Source of the DNA: Acidobacteriota bacterium
GTDB taxonomy: Bacteria; Acidobacteriota; Thermoanaerobaculia; Multivoradales; J023
Direction: 5' to 3'
Length of the DNA stretch: 64,000 nucleotides
Assembly: GCA_029263315.1 (NCBI GenBank)
Contig: JAJCXR010000012.1
Span: 1-64,000, forward strand
A program made the position numbers and the translations under genes. Positions 7,613 through 14,120 of this stretch are shown in pieces. Numbering within the stretch: position 1 is the stretch's first letter; every line of letters starts with the position of its first letter. The notes beneath the pieces were generated by a model, which was given only the letters and a program-made list of their open reading frames with translations, was not told where the DNA came from and did no database searches.

Positions 7613-8878
7613 TCAATGGGCTGAAGGTTTTTCGAAAATCACCGAGGCATTGTTGCCACCGAAGGCATACGCATTGCTCATCGCCACTTGCACGTCGAGG
7701 CTGCGGGCTTGGTTGGCCACGCAATCGACGGCACACTCCGGATCGGGCTCTTGAAAGTTGATGGTCGGCGGAATTCGATCGTCCGCCACCGCCATGGCGC
7801 AGACCAAACCTTCGATGGCCGAAGCGGCGCCCATGGTATGTCCGATCATCGACTTGACCGACGACATCGGCACCACCGAGGACCGCTCGCCAAACACCCG
7901 CGCCACGGCCCGGCTCTCCAAGCGATCATTGGTCGGCGTGCCCGTGCCATGGGCACTGACGTAGCTGACCTCATCGGCCCGGCGACCACTGGAACGCAAG
8001 GCTTCTTCCATCGCCCGCACGGCTCCGGAGCCTTCAGGATGGGCCGCCGTCATGTGATGGGCATCGCAGGACAACCCGTACCCGGTGATCAGCGCATAGA
8101 TATGGGCGCCACGGGCCCGGGCCCGGTCCAGCGGCTCGAGCACCAGCACCGCCGCCCCCTCGCCGGGAATCATGCCTTGGCGCTGGCGATCGAACGGCCT
8201 GCAGACGTCGGGCGCGATGGCCCCGAGGCGGGCGAACCCGGTGTAGGTGATGCGCGAGAAGGCGTCCGCCCCGCCGGCCAACATGAGGTCCGCCCGGCCA
8301 CTGCTCAGAACCTCAAAAGCATGCCCCATGGCATAGTTACCGGCGGCGCAGGCGGCCGGGATCATGGTGTTGGGCCCGGCGAAACCCAACTCTGCGGCGA
8401 TGTGAGCCGCGATGACATGGCTGGGGTAGCGGGTCATCAGCTCGCCCCCATACTCCGCTAAGCCGGCAACGGCCCGTAGATCGTTGAAATGCTCGACTTC
8501 CAACGGCTCACCGGATGTCGTTCCCATGGCGACACCACAGCGGAAGGGGTCGAGGCCGTCTTTTTCAAAGTCGGCGTCCTCGAGGTCAGCATCGTCGAGA
8601 GCTTGGCGGGCGGCGGCGACGGCCAACTGCGAAGCGCGTCCCACGGCCGACGACTCGAGTCGCCGAAAGTAGGGTTGCGGATCAAACCCCTTGACCTCGG
8701 CCCCGACATGCACGTTGTAGGCGCTGGTGTCGAAGGACTCAACAGGGCCAATGCCGCTGCGCCCGGAAAGGAACCCCTGCCACACCTCTTGGCGCCCACT
8801 CCCCAAGGGGGTGATGGCGCCCAGGCCGGTGACGGCGATGGCCCTACCTCGTCGCTTGTTACCTCGTCGCTTGTTCAT
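7613..8878 (-). CDS. Beta-ketoacyl-ACP synthase (FabF-like), catalytically complete
   Basis: The 421-residue enzyme would condense acyl-ACP with malonyl-ACP. Catalytic Cys177 ('PAACAAGN'), His310 ('AHGTGTP') and His347 ('GHTMGAAS') are all present, as is the 'RPFDRQRQGMIPGEGAAVLVLE' region (split here by the family's loop). The N-terminus carries a tandem 'NKRRGNKRRG' segment encoded by a perfect 15-bp duplication, unusual for this family. No clear ribosome binding site precedes the ATG, so a slightly different start is possible. It sits between an ACP gene and an inactive KS-like gene. The trio resembles a minimal KS/CLF/ACP set, but no ketoreductase, dehydratase, cyclase or acyltransferase is adjacent. 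A dedicated acyl chain for a lipid or polyene-like product is inference. Confidence 0.85.
   Translation of the reverse strand: MNKRRGNKRRGRAIAVTGLGAITPLGSGRQEVWQGFLSGRSGIGPVESFDTSAYNVHVGAEVKGFDPQPYFRRLESSAVGRASQLAVAAARQALDDADLEDADFEKDGLDPFRCGVAMGTTSGEPLEVEHFNDLRAVAGLAEYGGELMTRYPSHVIAAHIAAELGFAGPNTMIPAACAAGNYAMGHAFEVLSSGRADLMLAGGADAFSRITYTGFARLGAIAPDVCRPFDRQRQGMIPGEGAAVLVLEPLDRARARGAHIYALITGYGLSCDAHHMTAAHPEGSGAVRAMEEALRSSGRRADEVSYVSAHGTGTPTNDRLESRAVARVFGERSSVVPMSSVKSMIGHTMGAASAIEGLVCAMAVADDRIPPTINFQEPDPECAVDCVANQARSLDVQVAMSNAYAFGGNNASVIFEKPSAH
8845..8874. repeat. Perfect 15-bp tandem duplication in the ketosynthase N-terminus
   Basis: tacctcgtcgcttgt occurs twice head to tail. On the minus strand it encodes two copies of Asn-Lys-Arg-Arg-Gly immediately after the start Met. 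Confidence 0.8.
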
Positions 8879-8951
8879 GCGCCGTAGCGCCCCCGGCCTC
8901 TGAGGGCCACGGCTTCCGAAGCCCCTCGAGCCCGGCTCGCCCGAGAAGCGC

Positions 8952-9236
8952 TCAAGCCACCGCTGCCGCGGGGTGGCGCTGCTCCAAGGTCTGCATCACC
9001 AAATCGACGGTGTCCTGCACCGTCCTGAGCTCTTGCAACCGCTCTTCGGGCACGCCCAACTTGAAGGCATAGTCGACATCGACTCCGATCTCCAGAAGGG
9101 AGAGCGAGTCCAGTTGCAGATCTTCCATGAACGATGCGTTGTCGGCGATCGCATCGGCATCTATACCTGCAACATTGGCGATGATCTCCTTGATCTGGTC
9201 CCTGACTTGTATGGCTTCGACTTGTACGGCTTCCAT
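8952..9236 (-). CDS. Acyl carrier protein
   Basis: A 94-residue acyl carrier protein. The phosphopantetheine attachment motif is 'LQLDSLSLLEI', with Ser44 as the carrier site, followed by the usual helix II and the acidic 'VDVDYAFKLGVPEE' region. The ATG at 9236 is supported by GAGGAG seven bases upstream; the frame is open further 5' but without a comparable signal. The C-terminal 'HPAAAV' tail is short and disordered. It is the first gene of the minus-strand ACP-KS-KS-like operon and is probably its dedicated carrier rather than the housekeeping AcpP. I base that on location only. Confidence 0.88.
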   Translation of the reverse strand: MEAVQVEAIQVRDQIKEIIANVAGIDADAIADNASFMEDLQLDSLSLLEIGVDVDYAFKLGVPEERLQELRTVQDTVDLVMQTLEQRHPAAAVA

Positions 9237-9486
9237 GTTGCGTCTCCTCATGACTGGGCATATAGACATTGTAATGCGAACAGATCTACGCGGTTTACCC
9301 CATTCTCCCTTTACACATGAAATATCAACGTATTTTCTCGAGAGCATCTTGGGGTCGGCTACATTATCTTCCGCGAGAACGGGGCTCGAGGCCCTTCAAG
9401 CAGAGGCCCTCGAGCACCATCCATCGGCAGGACGCCATCTACGATTCAATTCCGTCATCAAAGCAAGGCTGTCCTATGATGGCTCT

Positions 9487-10500
9487 ATGATCGACAAGCA
9501 CTTACCTCTCCTCGACCTACATCGCCATCTTGAAGGCTCCCTGCGTCTCGAGAGCCTGGTCGAGCTGGCGGATCAATACGGCATCGGGCTACCCGCATCC
9601 TCGATCGAGGGTTTGCGCCCATACGTTCAGATCACGGAGCCGGAGCCCGATTTGATGGCCTTCCTGGCCAAATTCAAGTGGTGGACTGCGGTGATGGTGA
9701 GCCCCGAGGTTTGCCGACGCCTAGCCTATGAATGTGTGACCGACGCTCGAGGCGAGGGGCTGGACTATCTGGAGCTACGTTTCAGCCCATACTTCATGGC
9801 CGAGCCCCACGGCCTTCATCCCGCCGCTGTCGTCGAAGCGGTGATCGACGGCGTCGAGGCGGCAGCTTCTGAGAACGACCTGCCCGTGGGGCTGATCGGG
9901 ATTCTGAGCCGGTCCTTTGGCTCGGATATCGCTCACCTGGAGCTCGAAGCCCTGTTGCGGCAACGGGATCACTTGGTCGCCCTGGACTTGGCCGGTGACG
10001 AGTTACACTTCCCAGCCGGGCTGTTCAGCGAGCACTTTCGCCTGGCCCGGGACAGCGGCCTGGCGATCACGGTGCACGCCGGAGAGGCGGCGGGGGCGAC
10101 CAGCGTCTGGAATGCCATGCGTCAACTGGGAGCCAGTCGCATCGGTCATTGTGTCGAGGCACGAACGGACCACGCGTTGCTCGACCACCTCGCCGAGCAG
10201 CGTATCGGTGTCGAGGCCAATCTCACCAGCAACGTGCAAACCAGCGCCGTCGACGGCTACGCCGAGCATCCACTGGTGAGCTTTCTGGAGCATGGGATTT
10301 TAGCCACCCTCAACACCGACGACCCGAGCATCAGCGGCATCGACCTGGCGTATGAGTACGAGGTGGCGGCACCCGCCGCCGGCCTGAGCGCCGACCACAT
10401 TCGGCAAGCCCAGAGTAACGCCGTCGAGATCGCATTCCTGTCGGCCGATGACAAAGCGGCCCTGAGGCGCCGAGCCGCCGGGCGATCTCAGTGTGGCTGA
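9487..10500 (+). CDS. add: Adenosine deaminase family protein
   Basis: The 337-residue TIM-barrel enzyme would hydrolyse adenosine (or a related aminopurine) to inosine and ammonia in purine salvage. The metal and catalytic residues of the family are visible: His12 and His14 ('LDLHRHLEGSL'), His197 and Glu200 ('VHAGE'), His221 ('RIGHCVEA') and Asp278 ('LNTDDPSISG'). The 'SNVQTSAVDGYAEHPL' segment is typical of adenosine rather than AMP deaminases. I chose the ATG at 9487 because family homology starts there; the frame is open upstream but the extra part has no match and no ribosome binding site was seen at either. The gene is divergent from the ACP operon, and its last 13 bases overlap the convergent cysM. 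Confidence 0.88.
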   Translation: MIDKHLPLLDLHRHLEGSLRLESLVELADQYGIGLPASSIEGLRPYVQITEPEPDLMAFLAKFKWWTAVMVSPEVCRRLAYECVTDARGEGLDYLELRFSPYFMAEPHGLHPAAVVEAVIDGVEAAASENDLPVGLIGILSRSFGSDIAHLELEALLRQRDHLVALDLAGDELHFPAGLFSEHFRLARDSGLAITVHAGEAAGATSVWNAMRQLGASRIGHCVEARTDHALLDHLAEQRIGVEANLTSNVQTSAVDGYAEHPLVSFLEHGILATLNTDDPSISGIDLAYEYEVAAPAAGLSADHIRQAQSNAVEIAFLSADDKAALRRRAAGRSQCG

Positions 10501-11504
10501 GCCGAGGGGCCCGGAAAGTTCGCCACCGGCACCTCCCACAAACCGGTGGAGCCGTAGCGCTCGCCGGTGTCGCTGAGAATGGTCACCACCGTCCGGAAGC
10601 GGCCACCCTGGGCCACCTCCAGCGCCCCATGCACAAAACCACCCGAGGAGGGTCCGACAAAAAGCCCCTGGTTGGCCAGACATCGACACTGCAATGCCGC
10701 TTGCTCGGTGGTGACCTCGACCCGCTGGTCGATGAGATCGAGATCGAGGATCTCGGGTACCAAATCCCCCGGCTGCCCCAAGGGCTTCAGACCTTCGATT
10801 CCCGGAAAGATCTCCGGCACGATGCTGGCGATATGTACCTCCGGATGATGCCGGCGCAGACGGCGACCGACGCCGGTCAAGGTGCCACCCGTGCCAACTC
10901 CGGCCACGAAGGCGTCCGGCAAACCGCCGGTGGCATCTTCAACCTGTTGCAGGATCTCCAGCCCGGTGCTCTCGAAATGGGCCCGCCAGTTGTCATCGTT
11001 GGCATATTGATTTGAGTACCAGTAGATGGTCGGGTCCGTTTCCGCCATGCGACGGGCGGTGGCCACGGCGTGGTCGTAGCCCTCGAAGGGATCGGTGAGC
11101 ACCAGCTCGGCGCCATAAGCGCGAATCCTTTGCAACCGTTCGCGGCTGGCGTTGGCCGGCACCACCAGGGTGATGGGGATCCCCAAGAGGGCGCCGAACT
11201 GCGCATAGGCGATGCCCGCATTGCCGGAGGACGAATCGAGCACCCGCCGACCACCGTCGAGAGCGCCGCGCTCGATGGCCCGCAGCAACATGCGGGCCAC
11301 CGGCCGATCTTTGATCGAAGCTCCGGGATTGCAGCTTTCCAGCTTGGCGAAGAGCCGCGTATTGGCCGGCAAGTCGGAACCCATATCGAGCTCGACGAGG
11401 GGCGTCTGGCCGACGGCGGACAGCAAACGCCGGGCCTGGGGTTTGACCCAAGGGGCGGTATGGACACCCTGGTCTAGGCCCTCCGACCGGGTCGCGGTTT
11501 TCAT
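10488..11504 (-). CDS. cysM: PLP-dependent cysteine synthase, CysM type
   Basis: The 338-residue fold-type II PLP enzyme carries Lys65 in 'NPGASIKDRP' as the Schiff-base lysine, the 'SSSGNAGIAYAQ' substrate loop and the Gly-rich 'GVGTGGTLTGVG' phosphate loop. In the mycobacterial CysO pathway CysM uses O-phosphoserine and the thiocarboxylate of the carrier protein CysO. Here the gene is the last of a CysO-like/ThiF-rhodanese/CysM operon, so the same reaction is likely. Start ATG 11504 overlaps the TGA of the ThiF gene (ATGA), which implies translational coupling. The 3' end overlaps the convergent adenosine deaminase gene by 13 bases. Confidence 0.88.
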   Translation of the reverse strand: MKTATRSEGLDQGVHTAPWVKPQARRLLSAVGQTPLVELDMGSDLPANTRLFAKLESCNPGASIKDRPVARMLLRAIERGALDGGRRVLDSSSGNAGIAYAQFGALLGIPITLVVPANASRERLQRIRAYGAELVLTDPFEGYDHAVATARRMAETDPTIYWYSNQYANDDNWRAHFESTGLEILQQVEDATGGLPDAFVAGVGTGGTLTGVGRRLRRHHPEVHIASIVPEIFPGIEGLKPLGQPGDLVPEILDLDLIDQRVEVTTEQAALQCRCLANQGLFVGPSSGGFVHGALEVAQGGRFRTVVTILSDTGERYGSTGLWEVPVANFPGPSAQPH

Positions 11505-12676
11505 GCCGAGACTCCGCTCGAGCACAGGGCCCCATAGTCGACGTACTCGATCTCAGAGGCACCGTCGCCGCAGATCGAGCACTCGACATTGCGTTCCACC
11601 TTGAGCTCGGTGAAACGCTGATCCAGCGCATCGTAAACCAGGAGACGGCCCACCAGGGGATCGCCGAGACCGAGCAAGACCTTCACCGTTTCCACCGCTT
11701 CCAGGGTTCCGATGACACCCGGCAGGATGCCCAAGACCCCTGCCTCGGCGCAGGACGGCGCCAGCTCCGGCGGCGGCGGTTGGGGAAACAAGCAGCGATA
11801 GCAAGGGCCGCGACGGGCTTCGTAGGCCGGCCAAAAGAGGCTGACCTGACCTTCGAAGCGAAAGATCGAGCCGTGCACGTTGGCGATGCCATGTTTGACG
11901 CAGGCATCGTTGACCAAATACCGCGTCGCGAAGTTGTCGGAGCCGTCGACCACCACATCGTAGCCGGCGATCAATGCATCGATGTTGTCGCTGGTCAGCC
12001 GTGCTTGATGGGTGATCACTTGGATCGCCGGATTGAGCGCATGCAACGTCGCTTTGGCGGAGTCCACCTTGGGGTCCCCCACCCGCTGGTCCGTATGTAG
12101 GATCTGCCGTTGCAGATTGCTACGGTCGACGACATCATCGTCGACCAAGGCCAAGGTGCCGACCCCCGCCGCCGCCAAGTAGAGGGCGGCCGGAGAGCCC
12201 AGCCCACCCGCCCCCACCATCAAGACCTTGCTCTCCAGGAGGCGGATTTGCCCCGCTTCCCCGACTTCCGGCACCAACAGATGGCGGCCATAACGTTCCC
12301 GTTCGGCGTCATTGAGCACCCTCGGCACTTGCACCGGCAGCCCGTCCCCTTTCCAGGCGTTGAATCCGCCCTTCAGGGAACGCACATCGGTATAACCCAG
12401 TTCTTGCAGATCACGGGCCGCAAACAACGATCTGGCCCCACCGGCACACATGACAACCAGGGTTTTATCGAGGTCCGGCACCGAGTCTTCCACCCGCAGC
12501 TCAAGGAAACCGCGGACGATACGCTCCGCCCCCTGGGGGCTGCCGGCGGCCACTTCGTCGGGCTCGCGCACGTCGATCAGCACCGCACCGTCCTGCTGCA
12601 ACCGAGCAGCCTCCACGGCGTCCACCTCGACGACTTGACGGCGTAGCTCTTCGAGTCGCCGTTGGCGGGCGATCAT
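11501..12676 (-). CDS. Rhodanese-ThiF/MoeB fusion, sulfur-carrier activating enzyme
   Basis: The 391-residue fusion has an N-terminal rhodanese domain (about residues 15-117, active-site Cys77 in 'VVMCAGGARS') followed by an E1-like adenylyltransferase domain (about 122-375). The latter shows the nucleotide loop 'VGAGGLGSPAALYLA', the Zn cysteines Cys292/Cys295 and Cys366/Cys369, and Cys309 in 'APSCAEAGVLG'. It should adenylate the C-terminal Gly of the neighbouring carrier protein and transfer sulfur to make a thiocarboxylate. The order rhodanese-ThiF is the reverse of MoeZ/MOCS3 (ThiF first). Start and stop overlap both neighbours as ATGA, so carrier, activator and synthase are tightly coupled. 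Confidence 0.88.
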   Translation of the reverse strand: MIARQRRLEELRRQVVEVDAVEAARLQQDGAVLIDVREPDEVAAGSPQGAERIVRGFLELRVEDSVPDLDKTLVVMCAGGARSLFAARDLQELGYTDVRSLKGGFNAWKGDGLPVQVPRVLNDAERERYGRHLLVPEVGEAGQIRLLESKVLMVGAGGLGSPAALYLAAAGVGTLALVDDDVVDRSNLQRQILHTDQRVGDPKVDSAKATLHALNPAIQVITHQARLTSDNIDALIAGYDVVVDGSDNFATRYLVNDACVKHGIANVHGSIFRFEGQVSLFWPAYEARRGPCYRCLFPQPPPPELAPSCAEAGVLGILPGVIGTLEAVETVKVLLGLGDPLVGRLLVYDALDQRFTELKVERNVECSICGDGASEIEYVDYGALCSSGVSA

Positions 12677-12957
12677 CGCCGACCCCCGGCCACCGCTGGA
12701 ACGATGTGGATGGTGTCGCCGTCGCTCACCTTGGAACGCAGCCCATCGATGGACCGCACGTTGCGATCGTCGATGTAGATGTTGACAAAGGCCCGCAGCT
12801 CACCCCCGGGCCCGAGGACGCGTTCGAGAAACCCGGCGTGATCGGCACCCAACCGCACTAGGACGTCCTCCACCGTCTCACCCGGTGCCGTGATCTCCGA
12901 AACGCCACCCACCAACGGACGAAGGGGGGCGGGGATACGAACCGTTGCATGACTCAT
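12673..12957 (-). CDS. cysO: CysO-like ubiquitin-fold sulfur carrier protein with GG-RR end
   Basis: The 94-residue MoaD/ThiS-family protein matches mycobacterial CysO in length and in its C-terminal part ('FVNIYIDDRNVR', 'SDGDTIHIVPAVAGG'). It would carry sulfur as a C-terminal thiocarboxylate for cysteine synthesis. The di-Gly motif is at 91-92 but two Arg residues follow before the stop, so the terminal Gly is not free as translated. Some ThiS-family carriers need such extensions removed by a JAMM protease; none is seen in this window. ATG 12957 has a strong AAAGGAG eight bases upstream. The stop overlaps the next ATG. Confidence 0.85.
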   Translation of the reverse strand: MSHATVRIPAPLRPLVGGVSEITAPGETVEDVLVRLGADHAGFLERVLGPGGELRAFVNIYIDDRNVRSIDGLRSKVSDGDTIHIVPAVAGGRR

Positions 12958-13050
12958 GACGCTAGCTCCTTTGATTACGAGACCTTGCAGCCAGCCCGTG
13001 CAGGCTTCTTGGGTCGTGCCGTGCCTCAGCCGAGCGGATTTGCCGTAACG

Positions 13051-13080
13051 CAAAACCGCCGGGCGTTGAGGCCCGGCGGT
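13051..13080 (-). terminator. Candidate attenuator hairpin in the cysteine operon leader
   Basis: A perfect 10-bp stem, ACCGCCGGGC (13080-13071 read on the minus strand) and GCCCGGCGGT (13064-13055), with a six-base loop, is followed by TTTT (13054 is outside the stem; the T run overlaps its 3' end). It lies between the Cys-rich leader peptide and the CysO start, about 100 bases upstream of the latter. The T tract is short, so termination strength is uncertain. Confidence 0.65.
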
Positions 13081-13100
13081 GAATGCATCTGCTGATTTTC

Positions 13101-13114
13101 GAGTCACAGGACTC
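13101..13114 (-). other. Small hairpin at the leader-peptide stop codon
   Basis: GAGTC-ctgt-GACTC forms a 5-bp stem that starts at the TAG stop of the leader peptide. It could be part of the switch between antiterminator and terminator structures. This is an observation of pairing only. Confidence 0.4.
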
Positions 13115-13239
13115 TATCGTCGAGACACCGGCCGGCCCCAGAGGTCTGTACAACAGATACAACAGACCGACCGACCCGCGCCATGCATGGCAGCGTCGGT
13201 TGCAAAGGAACGGTTGGGATGGGTGTCGCGGTTCAACAT
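13114..13239 (-). CDS. Cysteine-rich leader peptide of the cysO-cysM operon
   Basis: A 41-codon frame, ATG at 13239 to TAG at 13114, has four Cys codons out of five in a row near the middle-to-end (TGT TGT ATC TGT TGT at 13164-13150, 'SVCCICCTD', residues 25-33). The ATG lies only about six bases from the expected transcription start of the promoter at 13252-13280, so translation would be nearly leaderless. A GC hairpin with a T run follows, then the cysteine synthesis genes. A ribosome stalled on Cys codons would leave the GGCCGGCCGGT segment at 13137-13127 free to pair with the 5' arm of the hairpin (9 of 11 positions pair). A ribosome reaching the stop would cover it. This is the logic of attenuation. 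Cys-rich leaderless peptides controlling cysteine genes are known in mycobacteria; the case here is inferred. Confidence 0.7.
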   Translation of the reverse strand: MLNRDTHPNRSFATDAAMHGAGRSVCCICCTDLWGRPVSRR

Positions 13240-13251
13240 GATGAATCCCTA

Positions 13252-13280
13252 GTTATAGTCACCGGACAATGCACTGTCAA
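13252..13280 (-). promoter_or_regulatory. Sigma70-type promoter of the cysteine operon
   Basis: Read on the minus strand, TTGACA (13280-13275) is separated by 17 bases from TATAAC (13257-13252). This is a near-consensus promoter with optimal spacing. Transcription should start near 13245, a few bases before the leader-peptide ATG. Confidence 0.8.
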
Positions 13281-13372
13281 GGAAGAAGTGCCATGCTAGG
13301 GTACTTAATGAGTGAATCGTCGGAATCCCTCGATAAAGGCGGCATTGAGAAGCAACCTAGAGAGTAGACGTC

Positions 13373-13765
13373 ATGTCGACAGGCAAAGAACCAGTCCTTC
13401 ACGGCCAGTTATCCGGCGGTTTGGTGGACCCTGCGGAAGACAGATTCGATTGTGAGCAGCTCATCCCTCTATACGAAAAAACGCAGGGTGACGAGATCAG
13501 CCAACTCTATGCAGAAGTGGCAAGAATAGCGGTGGCAGGTGCAGATTCAGACAGCGTAGAAGACGGTGTGGCATTACAAGCGCAGCTTCAGAATCACTGG
13601 TCTCGCTTGCGTCAACTGCAAGAAGCTGAAGCGGAAGAGCTCTATCGTCTCTTCGAGGCCAGTCTCGAAATGCCAATTGACGCCGGAGCACAGCTCCTCC
13701 ACCAAGTCCGATCCTTGAAGATAGCCCTTGAAGATTCTGCCGCCTCAGACGCACCCTCCAGATAA
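13373..13765 (+). CDS. Small hypothetical protein
   Basis: A 130-residue soluble acidic protein that I do not recognise. The second half is a run of amphipathic helices with coiled-coil character ('LQAQLQNHWSRLRQLQEAEAEELYRLFEASLEM'), ending in a disordered Ser/Asp tail. There is no signal peptide, membrane segment or metal motif. It is divergent from the cysteine operon and downstream of that operon's promoter region. Its own promoter is not clear and the ribosome binding site is weak (GAG before the ATG). Base composition is a little lower in GC than the flanking genes, which may hint at a recent arrival. Confidence 0.55.
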   Translation: MSTGKEPVLHGQLSGGLVDPAEDRFDCEQLIPLYEKTQGDEISQLYAEVARIAVAGADSDSVEDGVALQAQLQNHWSRLRQLQEAEAEELYRLFEASLEMPIDAGAQLLHQVRSLKIALEDSAASDAPSR

Positions 13766-13856
13766 CCCAACGGTTCGCCGACATCGACCCAAGCCTGCTA
13801 AACGCTGGACGATGCTCCGGAGTTGTCTCCGCTGGGATTTCGGATTCACCTGCCCC

Positions 13857-14030
13857 TCAGCTCGCCTTTTTCAAGGTATCGAGCTGCTGCCCCAGCTCTT
13901 CGGCTTCGGCGCTCAAAGTCGCAAAGAGGGGCATATTGCCCCCTCTTTGGGCGTCCCTGGCGGCTTTCAGCTTTTCCATATACTGCGCTTCCAGCTTCTT
14001 GACCGGGTCTTTCTTGAACAAACCAAACAT
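13857..14030 (-). CDS. DUF6435 (Lacal_2735-like) small protein
   Basis: A 57-residue protein starting 'MFGLFKKDPVKKLEAQYMEKL'-like (the first 21 residues are characteristic), then a second helix with 'AEAEELGQQLDTLKK'. This is the compact Phe-Gly-Leu-Phe-Lys-Lys-Asp-Pro form seen in small proteins annotated as Lacal_2735/DUF6435, whose function is unknown. The ATG at 14030 is supported by AGGAGG four bases upstream, and a longer in-frame extension lacks such a site. It stands alone between a hypothetical gene and the MATE transporter. Confidence 0.75.
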   Translation of the reverse strand: MFGLFKKDPVKKLEAQYMEKLKAARDAQRGGNMPLFATLSAEAEELGQQLDTLKKAS

Positions 14031-14120
14031 GTGACCTCCTAGGCCCTTCAGCTTCAAGGGATCGAATCGACGTAGGTTTCTCCCTTATCTTCGGCCAGCA
14101 CCTTGGAATGGATGCCGTCC

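Noticed and set aside
6351..9236. A complete type II polyketide cluster
   Set aside because: No ketoreductase, cyclase, aromatase, phosphopantetheinyl transferase or acyltransferase is adjacent; only the ACP/KS/KS-like trio is supported.
12957..13245. A SAM or cobalamin riboswitch or T-box in the cysteine operon leader
   Set aside because: I found no conserved core of these elements, while the Cys-codon run, near-leaderless start and terminator fit peptide-based attenuation better.
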